NCBI GenBank assembly: GCA_964422925.1
Contig: CAYRDC010000036.1
Location: 1-14,622, forward strand
DNA: 14,622 nucleotides
Origin: CAYRDC01 sp964422925
GTDB lineage: Bacteria; Bacteroidota; Bacteroidia; Chitinophagales; S012-47
Direction: 5' to 3'
The position numbers and the translations under genes are program-made. Below the pieces are notes generated by a model. It searched no databases. It was not told where the DNA came from and saw only the letters and a list, made by a program, of their open reading frames with translations. Positions 8,171-14,455 of this stretch are shown one piece after another. The stretch's first letter is position 1, and every line of letters starts with the position of its first letter.

Positions 8171-8200
8171 CAAAACTAATATGGGCTTGCTATGGCTTAA
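8171..8200 (-). promoter_or_regulatory. Promoter of the ABC permease gene
   Basis: On the minus strand TAGTTTTG (8178-8171) matches TAnnTTTG exactly, and TTA (8200-8198), one mismatch from TTG, lies 19 bases upstream. Transcription would start near 8165, downstream of the TTG at 8173 but upstream of the TTG at 8140, which is why the later start is chosen. Confidence 0.5.
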
Positions 8201-8262
8201 CGATAATTAACTTCCTGAAGATGAACCCTTGAAATCCTGTAGTTTAAACCATTTGAGTTTTG

Positions 8263-8270
8263 TATCTTTG
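8263..8270 (+). promoter_or_regulatory. -7 box of the queA-ispD operon
   Basis: TATCTTTG matches the Bacteroidota -7 consensus exactly and is the same octamer as at 2787. No convincing TTG was found 18-21 bases upstream. The ATG of queA follows 22 bases after the box. Confidence 0.55.
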
Positions 8271-8292
8271 CAAGCTCAAATTTGCATGCCCT

Positions 8293-9342
8293 ATGAAGCT
8301 GTCTCAATTCAATTTTGATCTGCCGCAAAAACTGATAGCTGAATACCCGGCAAAAGACCGGGACGAATCGCGCCTGATGGTGGTTGACCGGGCCACGGGT
8401 AACATAGAGCATAAAATTTTTAAAGACCTGACCGAGTATTTTGGGCAAGGCGATACCCTGATTCTGAATAATACGAAGGTTTTTCCTGCACGGCTTTACG
8501 GCCGCAAGGAAAAAACCGGGGCCAAGATTGAGGTTTTTCTTTTGCGCGAACTGAACCCGGAATACCGGCTTTGGGATGTGCTGGTCGATCCTGCCCGTAA
8601 AATCCGGGTTGGCAACAAACTTTTTTTCGGGGAAGACGACATCCTGGTGGCAGAAGTAATTGATAACACCACTTCACGTGGCCGTACCATCCGTTTTTTG
8701 TATGATGGATCCAATGAAGAGTTCAAATCGCTTTTGAAAAGCCTGGGACAAACTCCGCTTCCGAAATACATCAAGCGGGAACCCAATGACATAGACCGGG
8801 AGCGGTATCAGACCGTCTTTGCCAAGCATGAGGGGGCGGTAGCTGCCCCCACGGCCGGCCTGCATTTCAGCCCGCACCTGCTGAAACGATTAGAATTACA
8901 GGCTGTGAACCTGGCGGAAGTTACCCTGCATGTAGGACTGGGCACTTTCCGCCCCATTGAGGTGGAAGACCTGTCAAAGCATAAAATGGATGCTGAATAT
9001 TTTATTATCGATCAGGAGGCTGCGGATATAGTGAACCGGTCAATTGAAAAAAAGAAACGCGTTTGCGCAGTAGGTACCACTACCATGCGTGCCATAGAAT
9101 CTGCGGTATCGGCTGATCATTATCTGAAACCTGCTAAAGGATGGACCAAATTATTCATTCATCCTCCGTATAATTTCCGGATAGCCAACTGCATGATCAC
9201 GAATTTCCATACGCCTAAATCCAGCTTACTAATCATGATTGCGGCATTTCTTGGGTACGACCTGACCATGCATGTCTATGAGATAGCTGTTAAGGAGAAA
9301 TACAGGTTTTTCACTTATGGCGATGCCATGCTGATCCTGTAA
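8293..9342 (+). CDS. queA: S-adenosylmethionine:tRNA ribosyltransferase-isomerase
   Basis: A 349-residue cytoplasmic enzyme, the usual length for QueA. It moves the ribosyl part of S-adenosylmethionine onto preQ1 at position 34 of GUN-anticodon tRNAs, forming epoxyqueuosine. Family blocks are in order: LILNNTKVFPARL (about 56-68), GAVAAPTAGLHF (181-192), HVGLGTFRPI (213-222), GTTTMRAIES (261-270), and near the C-terminus TNFHTPKSSLL and FFTYGDAMLIL. The frame is open upstream to a TTG at 8260, but that triplet immediately precedes the -7 box at 8263-8270 and would lie ahead of the transcript, so the ATG at 8293 (MKLSQFNFDLP) is taken. ispD follows 25 bases later on the same strand and probably shares the transcript. 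Other queuosine genes are not in the window. Confidence 0.96.
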   Translation: MKLSQFNFDLPQKLIAEYPAKDRDESRLMVVDRATGNIEHKIFKDLTEYFGQGDTLILNNTKVFPARLYGRKEKTGAKIEVFLLRELNPEYRLWDVLVDPARKIRVGNKLFFGEDDILVAEVIDNTTSRGRTIRFLYDGSNEEFKSLLKSLGQTPLPKYIKREPNDIDRERYQTVFAKHEGAVAAPTAGLHFSPHLLKRLELQAVNLAEVTLHVGLGTFRPIEVEDLSKHKMDAEYFIIDQEAADIVNRSIEKKKRVCAVGTTTMRAIESAVSADHYLKPAKGWTKLFIHPPYNFRIANCMITNFHTPKSSLLIMIAAFLGYDLTMHVYEIAVKEKYRFFTYGDAMLIL

Positions 9343-9367
9343 TGCAAACAGCCGCCAATCAGGAAAT

Positions 9368-10054
9368 ATGAGCGACAAATATGTAATCATTATGGCCGGT
9401 GGCACCGGCACACGGATGCAGAGCGGTACGCCTAAACAATTCATGCATGTAGCCGGAAAGCCCTTGCTTTACCATTCCATACGCACTTTTTTGGAAACGG
9501 TTCCTGGTATCAGGTGCCGGGTGGTAATTCCTGAAAAATTCAGCAGTTTGTTTGAACAATTAATGGCTTCGTTACAACTGCCCGGGGATATACGCGTAGC
9601 CTTCGGGGGCGCCACCCGGTTCCATTCAGTCAAAAACGGGCTGAAAAGTATTCAGGGAGAGGAAGGATTGGTGGCCATCCATGATGCAGCCCGGCCATTG
9701 GTTTCGCCTCGCGTTATCCTGGAAGGATTTGCCCATGCCGAAGAACACGATGCTGCCATTCCCATTGTACCGCTTAATGATTCCGTCCGGCTGGTGAAAG
9801 GAGCCCAAAGCCGGTCAGTGGACAGGAGCCAGTTGTTCCGGGTACAGACACCGCAGTGTTTTTCCCTGGCGCTCATTAAGAAAGCCTACACCCAGCCTTA
9901 CGACCCCTCTTTCACCGACAGTGCTTCCGTAGTGGAAAAAACAGGCCAATCCCTCTTCCTGTATGAAGGAGATGAAAAAAATATCAAGGTCACTCATCCG
10001 GAGGACCTTAATTATGTAAACTACTTGCTTGAAAAGAAAGAAAAGGCCCGATAA
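9368..10054 (+). CDS. ispD: 2-C-methyl-D-erythritol 4-phosphate cytidylyltransferase
   Basis: A 228-residue protein, normal length for IspD. It joins CTP and 2-C-methyl-D-erythritol 4-phosphate to give CDP-methylerythritol, the third step of the MEP route to isoprenoid precursors, in the cytoplasm. Motifs: nucleotide-binding loop GGTGTRM (11-17) with R16, TPKQF (21-25) with K23, HDAARPLV (105-112), RVQTPQCF (158-165), TDSASVVE (183-190) and NIKVTHPEDL (205-214) with K207, matching the R20, K27 and K213 positions of the E. coli enzyme. The ATG has a purine-rich AGGAAA just upstream (9361-9366), one of the few SD-like sites here. Second gene after queA; it converges with the DUF2795 gene, with 6 bases between stops and no visible terminator. 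TarI/CDP-ribitol enzymes are related, but the motifs favour IspD. Confidence 0.94.
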   Translation: MSDKYVIIMAGGTGTRMQSGTPKQFMHVAGKPLLYHSIRTFLETVPGIRCRVVIPEKFSSLFEQLMASLQLPGDIRVAFGGATRFHSVKNGLKSIQGEEGLVAIHDAARPLVSPRVILEGFAHAEEHDAAIPIVPLNDSVRLVKGAQSRSVDRSQLFRVQTPQCFSLALIKKAYTQPYDPSFTDSASVVEKTGQSLFLYEGDEKNIKVTHPEDLNYVNYLLEKKEKAR

Positions 10055-10060
10055 GCAGAT

Positions 10061-10282
10061 TTAGTGCTCGTCTTCATCAAAGAAGAAATCGTCAGCAGTT
10101 GGGTAATCAGGCCAAATGTCCTCAATCCCTTCGTATACCTCCCCGTCATCTTCCAATTCCTGGAGGTTTTCTATTACTTCTATTGGCGCTCCTGAACGGA
10201 TGGCATAATCAATCAGCTCCTCCTTGGTGGAAGGCCAGGGAGCATCTTCCAGGGATGAAGCCAATTCTAATGTCCAGAACAT
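10061..10282 (-). CDS. DUF2795 domain microprotein
   Basis: A 73-residue acidic protein with an ATG start. It reads MFWTLELASSLEDAPWPSTK at the N-terminus, then a central ELIDYAIRSGAPIEVIENL segment and a strongly acidic end (DDFFFDEDEH). From memory this matches a very conserved short family of Bacteroidota carrying DUF2795, whose function is not known. It has no signal peptide or membrane segment and no cysteine. The central IDYAIRSGAP-VIENLQ part could form helices; the Asp/Glu-rich tail suggests contact with a basic partner, which is speculation. It is convergent with ispD and lies downstream of the adenosyltransferase, but has its own strong promoter at 10361-10390 and a 5' hairpin at 10333-10353. 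Confidence 0.88.
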   Translation of the reverse strand: MFWTLELASSLEDAPWPSTKEELIDYAIRSGAPIEVIENLQELEDDGEVYEGIEDIWPDYPTADDFFFDEDEH

Positions 10283-10332
10283 AGCACCGAATTTTTAGTC
10301 AACACAAAAAAATAAATTTCAGCTAAATCGGG

Positions 10333-10353
10333 GAAACGGAAATAATCCGTTTC
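10333..10353 (-). other. Hairpin at the 5' end of the DUF2795 transcript
   Basis: A perfect 8-bp inverted repeat (GAAACGGA at 10333-10340, TCCGTTTC at 10346-10353) with a 5-base loop. On the minus strand it lies just after the predicted start site of the promoter at 10361-10390, so the mRNA would begin almost directly with the stem. It has no T-run right after it on either strand, so it is a poor intrinsic terminator. An mRNA-stabilising or regulatory role is inference. Confidence 0.45.
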
Positions 10354-10360
10354 GGGTGCG

Positions 10361-10390
10361 CAAAAATAGATTTTTTTTTGAATCGTGCAA
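10361..10390 (-). promoter_or_regulatory. Promoter of the DUF2795 gene
   Basis: The best promoter in the window: on the minus strand TTG (10390-10388), a 19-base spacer, then TATTTTTG (10368-10361). Both elements match the Bacteroidota -33/-7 consensus exactly. The spacer holds nine A in a row (10379-10371). Transcription would start near 10355, giving a leader of about 70 bases to the ATG at 10282. The -33 element begins right after the stop of the upstream gene (10391-10393). Confidence 0.7.
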
Positions 10391-10942
10391 CTATTCTTCC
10401 GGCTTCCAGACAATTTCTTTTCCACCGGATTCATATACTAACCAACGGGACAGTATAAACAACCAGTCGGATAGGCGGTTAAGATATTGCAACGCAATTT
10501 CCTCCACAGTTTCCTGTTCGCTCAACTGCGTTGCCAGCCGTTCAGCCCTGCGGCATACCGTGCGTGCCACATGACAGAATGAAGCGGCCGGGTGTCCTCC
10601 CGGCAATATAAAGCTGCGCAATTCAGGCAACGCTTCATCCATCTCGTCTATTGTGGATTCCAGGAAGGTAATATCGTTTGAAGTGATATCCGGTGTTTTC
10701 AATTTGGTTTTGGACGGGTCGGCTGCCATTTGAGAGCCTAGGGAAAAAATTTTATCCTGTATCCGGTGAATCCATATTTTCTTTGCGTGGCCGTCCGGTA
10801 GATGGTCAGCCACAACGCCCAGCCAACTGTTCAGTTCATCCAGGGTTCCGTAGGCTTCAATCCGGAGGTGATGTTTGGGGACGCGTGTTCCCCCGAACAG
10901 GGAAGTTTCGCCTTTGTCTCCTTTTTTTGTATAGATTTTCAT
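10391..10942 (-). CDS. Cob(I)alamin adenosyltransferase, PduO type
   Basis: A 183-residue cytoplasmic enzyme that transfers the 5'-deoxyadenosyl group of ATP to cob(I)alamin (or a corrinoid) to make adenosylcobalamin, the cofactor of methylmalonyl-CoA mutase and similar enzymes. Motifs of the PduO/MMAB family: ATP-binding TKKGDKGETSLFGG (5-18), GTLDELNSWLG (32-42), FILPGGHPAASFCHVARTVCRRAE (about 111-134) and YLNRLSDWLFILSRW (153-167). The length agrees with single-domain members. Its ATG overlaps the stop of the ABC ATPase by four bases (ATGA), so translation is probably coupled. No B12-dependent enzyme, B12 transporter or cobalamin riboswitch was recognised in the window. This family is distinct from CobA and EutT types. 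Confidence 0.94.
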   Translation of the reverse strand: MKIYTKKGDKGETSLFGGTRVPKHHLRIEAYGTLDELNSWLGVVADHLPDGHAKKIWIHRIQDKIFSLGSQMAADPSKTKLKTPDITSNDITFLESTIDEMDEALPELRSFILPGGHPAASFCHVARTVCRRAERLATQLSEQETVEEIALQYLNRLSDWLFILSRWLVYESGGKEIVWKPEE

Positions 10943-11649
10943 GATTCCACAGCGCTTGTGACCTGTTCATTCATGGTGTCGGATTCAATCAAACCATCGT
11001 GCAGGCGGACAATTCGGTGGGCATTCCGCGCAATATTTTCCTCATGGGTTACCAGCACAATGGTATTTCCCTGTTCATGAATGCGGGCAAAAACTTCCAT
11101 GATTTCGTGCGAGGTTTTTGAATCCAGGTTCCCAGTGGGTTCATCGGCCAGGATAAGCGATGGATTGTTTACCAGGGCACGGGCCAAAGCTACCCGCTGC
11201 CGTTGGCCTCCGGACAATTCATTCGGTTTGTGCTTCATCCGGTCGCCCAATCCAATCAGTTCGAGCATGGCAGCAGCCTTCTCCAGCCGCTCAGCCCGAG
11301 GCAAACCGGCATACACCAAAGGTAACGCGACATTCTCCAACGCAGAGAGCCTCGGCATGAGGTTAAATGTCTGAAACACAAATCCGATTTCTTGGTTCCG
11401 GATAGCTGCCAGTTCGTCATCGCTCATGTTGCTTACGTCCTGCCCGTTGAGGATATAGCGGCCCCCGCTGGGTGTGTCCAGGCAACCGATAAGGTTCATA
11501 AGAGTCGATTTACCGGAACCCGAAGGCCCCATGATGGCGACATATTCATTGGCAGAAATGTCCATACTGATGCCCCGGACAGCCGGTATCTGGATTTTGC
11601 CCAGCTGGTAAATTTTGGTGATTTCTTCGAGATGAATAAGGGCCGGCAT
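10939..11649 (-). CDS. ABC transporter ATP-binding protein, LolD/MacB type
   Basis: A 236-residue cytoplasmic ATPase with every ABC motif intact: Walker A GPSGSGKST (41-49), Q-loop Q93 in VFQTFNLMPRLSALENV, signature LSGGQRQRVALARAL (145-159), Walker B LILADEPTGNLD (165-176) with catalytic E170, and the H-loop H202 in LVTHE. The FNLMP...ENV...PL run and the LADEPTGNLD block are characteristic of the LolD/MacB/FtsE group, whose partners are FtsX-like permeases. No permease gene adjoins it; the only one in the window is at 6887-8140 on the same strand, and the two may form one transporter (inference). It starts at an ATG 4 bases after the gatC stop and overlaps the adenosyltransferase start by 4 bases, so the three genes look like one operon. 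Confidence 0.94.
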   Translation of the reverse strand: MPALIHLEEITKIYQLGKIQIPAVRGISMDISANEYVAIMGPSGSGKSTLMNLIGCLDTPSGGRYILNGQDVSNMSDDELAAIRNQEIGFVFQTFNLMPRLSALENVALPLVYAGLPRAERLEKAAAMLELIGLGDRMKHKPNELSGGQRQRVALARALVNNPSLILADEPTGNLDSKTSHEIMEVFARIHEQGNTIVLVTHEENIARNAHRIVRLHDGLIESDTMNEQVTSAVES

Positions 11650-11653
11650 CCGG

Positions 11654-11947
11654 TTATTTTTTTTGAATCACTTTAGGCACTTTGAAATAATCCGTATCGC
11701 GGACAGGCGCATTCCGGAGCGCTTCTTCATGGGTAATTTCCTGTTGCACTTCGTCCTTACGCAATACATTGTTCAGCCCGGATACATATTCCAGCGGTTC
11801 CACTCCCGTGGTGTCCACTTCATTCAGCCGCTCGACAAATTCGAGAATTTGCCTGAATTCCGATACAAACTTTTCTTTTTCCGCTTCGGTGAAATTCAGC
11901 TTGGCCAGATCAGCCAGCTTTTCAACCAATTGTTTATCTACTTTCAT
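11654..11947 (-). CDS. gatC: Aspartyl/glutamyl-tRNA amidotransferase subunit C
   Basis: A 97-residue protein, typical for GatC (about 95-100). It wraps around and stabilises the GatA amidase in the GatCAB complex, which turns misacylated Glu-tRNA(Gln) or Asp-tRNA(Asn) into the correct amide form. Visible hallmarks: the start KVDKQLVEKLADLAKLNFTE, the FRQILEFVERLNEVDTTGVEPL block (about 31-52) and the end LRNAPVRDTDYFKVPKVI. The ATG at 11947 is taken; a TTG directly before it is in frame but the ATG fits the family. gatA and gatB are not in this window, common in Bacteroidota where the subunits are often scattered. The ABC ATPase follows after 4 bases. The last codons lie in a run of eight A on the coding strand. 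Confidence 0.94.
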   Translation of the reverse strand: MKVDKQLVEKLADLAKLNFTEAEKEKFVSEFRQILEFVERLNEVDTTGVEPLEYVSGLNNVLRKDEVQQEITHEEALRNAPVRDTDYFKVPKVIQKK

Positions 11948-11954
11948 CAATGTT

Positions 11955-11962
11955 CGAAGGTA
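11955..11962 (-). promoter_or_regulatory. Possible -7 box ahead of gatC
   Basis: On the minus strand TACCTTCG (11962-11955) differs from TAnnTTTG at one base. It ends only 7 bases before the ATG at 11947, so a transcript from it would be nearly leaderless. No -33 TTG was found. Read-through from the acyltransferase gene (34-base gap) is an equally good explanation. Confidence 0.25.
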
Positions 11963-11981
11963 ATGATTTTGTACAGCGAAA

Positions 11982-12716
11982 TTAGTTAAAAAGGCTTAAC
12001 TGGGTTTGTTCCATATTTTCTCTTACCCGGTTCCTGAAATGCCGGTAATACTCGTCCTTTTCCGGGCTCAGCGGAGGGAGCACCCGCACCCGGATGACCC
12101 CGGGCCGCCCGTTGAGGAAGGGATCAAAAGGCCATAACTGCCAGGTATTCTCCAGGACCACCGGCACGAGGGTCAGGTTTTTCTGACAGGCTACCCGGAA
12201 AGCTCCCGAACGGAAAGGAAGCATGGCCGGGGGTTGGCTGCTGACGGTTCCCTCGGGGAAAAATACAACAGATATTCCCCCTTCACACCGCTTGTGCACC
12301 TGGTTTACCAAACGCGCAGCCCCGCGCTTACTGCCCCGGAAAACCGGCAGGTCATAAAAAAGAAAATACAAACCAAGCAGGGGAAAAAACCGCAACTCCG
12401 CTTTGCCGGTAAAACAAATGGGTTCACGCGACAACCAGATAAGGGTCAGGATATCCAGGCGGGAAGTATGGTTGGCCACAATCAGGCAGGGGCCCCCGCC
12501 TAAACCGGGCATAAGACTGTTGGCTGATACCCGCAACCCGGTGACCCAAAACAAAATCTTCACACCCAGCCTGCGCAAACCGTGGATAAACCGCTGTCCC
12601 CTGCCAATAATTAAAGGCAACAAGCTCAAGAAAATAACAGGGATGAGCAACGCCAGAAAGCAAAGGGTGAAATACAAAACCCATAGGCTTTTTAGTATCT
12701 TTACCGGCAGTTTCAC
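11982..12716 (-). CDS. 1-acyl-sn-glycerol-3-phosphate acyltransferase family protein
   Basis: A 244-residue PlsC-family membrane enzyme. A hydrophobic N-terminal segment (about 10-38) anchors it to the inner membrane. The catalytic HX4D motif is in NHTSRLD (H83, D88), followed by the FRGSKR block (126-131), FFPEGT (152-157) that binds the glycerol phosphate, and VPVVLENTW near 180-190. The expected reaction is acylation of lysophosphatidic acid at sn-2 to phosphatidic acid. Paralogues acylate other lipids (for example ornithine lipids), so the gene symbol is withheld. The start is a GTG at 12716; no ATG exists before the HX4D motif except one near residue 69, which would remove the anchor. 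A perfect -7 box ends 5 bases upstream. gatC follows after 34 bases. Divergent from trpS. Confidence 0.88.
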   Translation of the reverse strand: MKLPVKILKSLWVLYFTLCFLALLIPVIFLSLLPLIIGRGQRFIHGLRRLGVKILFWVTGLRVSANSLMPGLGGGPCLIVANHTSRLDILTLIWLSREPICFTGKAELRFFPLLGLYFLFYDLPVFRGSKRGAARLVNQVHKRCEGGISVVFFPEGTVSSQPPAMLPFRSGAFRVACQKNLTLVPVVLENTWQLWPFDPFLNGRPGVIRVRVLPPLSPEKDEYYRHFRNRVRENMEQTQLSLFN

Positions 12717-12720
12717 AAGC

Positions 12721-12728
12721 CAAAAATA
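12721..12728 (-). promoter_or_regulatory. -7 box of the acyltransferase gene
   Basis: On the minus strand TATTTTTG (12728-12721) matches TAnnTTTG exactly and is identical to the DUF2795 box. No TTG lies 18-21 bases upstream. The GTG start at 12716 begins 5 bases after the box, so the transcript would be leaderless or nearly so if this box is used. Confidence 0.45.
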
Positions 12729-12746
12729 TCGATTTTACCCACAGAC

Positions 12747-13742
12747 ATGGAGACAGTTGTTAGTGGCATCAGATCTACCGGGAACCTGCACCTGGGCAAT
12801 TATTTCGGGGCAATCCGTAATTTCCTGAGAATGCAGGATGAGTTCAACTGCTTTTTCTTTGTAGCCGACCTGCATTCCCTGACGACCCATCCTAAACCAA
12901 ATGATTTTCAAGCCAATGTCAGGCAGGTACTGACTGAATTCCTGGCTTGCGGGATTGATCCTGAAAAAAACACGCTGTATGTCCAGAGCGACCTGCCGGA
13001 AGTTTCCCAGCTATACCTGATATTCAACATGCTGGCTTACAAAGGCGAGCTGGAGCGGGTGGTCACTTTCAAGGAAAAGGCGAGGAAACAGCCGGACAAT
13101 GTCAATGCCGGCCTGCTTACCTACCCGGTCCTGATGGCCGTGGATATCATCATCATGAAGGCCAACAAAGTGCCGGTGGGTAAAGACCAGGAGCAGCACC
13201 TGGAAATGACCCGGAATTTTGTCAAACGATTCAACAATCTCTATGGCGTGGATTATTTCCCGGAACCGGTGGCTTTCAACTACTCAGGCCAACTGGTTAA
13301 AATACCCGGTCTGGACGGAAGCGGCAAAATGGGCAAATCGGAAGGTGAAAAAAATGCCATATACCTGAATGACTCGCCAGAAGCTATCCGGAAAAAAGTG
13401 ATGCGGGCCGTAACGGACAGCGGTCCGGACCGCGAAAATGCGCCTAAATCGCAACCGGTTCAAAACCTGTTCACCCTCATGGAAGCCGTTTCTGATCCTG
13501 AAACAGTGGCTTATTTTGAAGAACAATACAACCAATGCACTATTCGCTACGGGGATTTGAAAAAACAACTGGCTGAGGACATGATCCGCTTTATTTCCCC
13601 CATCCGTGAAAAAATACAGGAATACCAGGCACATCCGGAAAAAATAATGGAAGTGCGCATGAAGGGCGCAGAGAAAGCCCGGAAAGTAGCCGCCCAAACC
13701 CTGAAAGATGTGCAGGATATTATCGGTATTACTCCGAAATAA
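12747..13742 (+). CDS. trpS: Tryptophanyl-tRNA synthetase
   Basis: A 331-residue class Ic aminoacyl-tRNA synthetase, normal bacterial TrpRS length. It charges tRNA(Trp) with tryptophan using ATP. The HIGH-type motif is HLGN in STGNLHLGNYFGA (10-22). The KMSKS-type loop is KMGKS (194-198, within GSGKMGKSEGE), with glycine in place of the first serine, a variant I recall from some bacterial TrpRS. GLLTYPVLMAVDII (122-135) holds the aspartate D133 of the tryptophan pocket and VGKDQEQHLEMTR (144-156) is the next family block. ATG start at 12747; the divergent acyltransferase start lies 30 bases away, so the promoters overlap. The deoxynucleoside kinase follows 28 bases after the stop. No tryptophan leader or T-box was seen. 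Confidence 0.96.
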   Translation: METVVSGIRSTGNLHLGNYFGAIRNFLRMQDEFNCFFFVADLHSLTTHPKPNDFQANVRQVLTEFLACGIDPEKNTLYVQSDLPEVSQLYLIFNMLAYKGELERVVTFKEKARKQPDNVNAGLLTYPVLMAVDIIIMKANKVPVGKDQEQHLEMTRNFVKRFNNLYGVDYFPEPVAFNYSGQLVKIPGLDGSGKMGKSEGEKNAIYLNDSPEAIRKKVMRAVTDSGPDRENAPKSQPVQNLFTLMEAVSDPETVAYFEEQYNQCTIRYGDLKKQLAEDMIRFISPIREKIQEYQAHPEKIMEVRMKGAEKARKVAAQTLKDVQDIIGITPK

Positions 13743-13743
13743 C

Positions 13744-13751
13744 TAACTTTA
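13744..13751 (+). promoter_or_regulatory. Possible -7 box for the deoxynucleoside kinase
   Basis: TAACTTTA differs from TAnnTTTG only in the last base. It overlaps the end of trpS by none and lies 19 bases before the ATG at 13771. No matching -33 TTG was found, so co-transcription with trpS is at least as likely. Confidence 0.25.
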
Positions 13752-13770
13752 ATCGAAAACCATTGAGTTT

Positions 13771-14430
13771 ATGGCTGACCGTAACGAGGGAAACCAACCG
13801 GAAGAAACCCGTATCAAACATATAGCTGTCGCAGGCAACATTGGTTCCGGCAAAACCACGCTTACCGAGAAACTCGCCAAATATTTTGGTTGGGAACCCC
13901 ACTATGAAGATGTAGACAACAATCCCTATCTCTATGACTTTTACCAGGATATGCCCCGCTGGTCTTTTAACCTGCAAATATATTTCCTGAACAGCCGCCT
14001 GAAACAAATCCTCGAAATCAAAAAGGGCAATAAGACCGTTATCCAGGACCGGACGATTTATGAAGACGCCCACATATTTGCTCCTAATCTGCATGCCATG
14101 GGGCTGATGAATTCCCGGGATTATGAAAATTACCGCGGCATTTTCAATACACTGACCTCCATGGTCTCTCCCCCGGATCTTCTCATTTACCTGAAAGCCA
14201 GTATTCCCACCCTGGTTAACCAGATCCAGAAGCGGGGAAGGGAATATGAAGAAAACCTGCGGCTCGATTACCTGCGCAGGCTGAACGATTACTATGAAAA
14301 ATGGATCGAAAAATATGACCTGGGCCGTTTGCTGATCATTGATATTGACCAACTGAATTTTGTCGACAACCAGGAGGACCTCGCGGAAGTGGTTAACCGG
14401 GTCAACGCGGAACTGTTTGGATTGTTCTGA
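13771..14430 (+). CDS. Deoxynucleoside kinase (dNK / deoxyadenosine-deoxyguanosine kinase family)
   Basis: A 219-residue cytoplasmic kinase of the dNK/dGK/dCK family, which phosphorylates salvaged deoxynucleosides to 5'-monophosphates. The P-loop is GNIGSGKTT (22-30). An acidic pair follows in HYEDVDNNPYL (44-54), where the family base normally lies. WSFNLQIYFLNSRL (64-77) contributes the nucleoside pocket. QDRTIYEDAHIF (92-103) is the family DRS/ERS-type motif with D93 and R94. KRGREYE (154-160) is the LID with R155 and R157. The N-terminal 14 residues before the first strand are charged and poorly conserved in appearance. Which deoxynucleoside is preferred cannot be read from the sequence. 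It probably shares a transcript with trpS (28-base gap). No terminator with a T-run was seen on its own strand before the hairpin at 14469. Confidence 0.92.
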   Translation: MADRNEGNQPEETRIKHIAVAGNIGSGKTTLTEKLAKYFGWEPHYEDVDNNPYLYDFYQDMPRWSFNLQIYFLNSRLKQILEIKKGNKTVIQDRTIYEDAHIFAPNLHAMGLMNSRDYENYRGIFNTLTSMVSPPDLLIYLKASIPTLVNQIQKRGREYEENLRLDYLRRLNDYYEKWIEKYDLGRLLIIDIDQLNFVDNQEDLAEVVNRVNAELFGLF

Positions 14431-14455
14431 TCCTGACCAAAACCTTTTTCATTTT

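Noticed and set aside
8260..8292. TTG start for queA giving 11 extra residues
   Set aside because: The triplet directly precedes the -7 box 8263-8270, and QueA proteins start at the MKLSQF-type ATG at 8293.
10099..10284. Plus-strand small open frame opposite the DUF2795 gene
   Set aside because: Shadow of the minus-strand gene, which matches a known family and has a consensus promoter.
10333..10353. Inverted repeat as intrinsic terminator of the adenosyltransferase gene
   Set aside because: No T-run follows the stem on the minus strand, and a strong promoter for the next gene lies between the stop and the stem.
11657..11664. Eight-base homopolymer at the end of gatC as a phase-variable tract
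   Set aside because: It lies in the last two codons and stop; slippage would change only the final residues and the short gap to the next gene, so an effect is unlikely.
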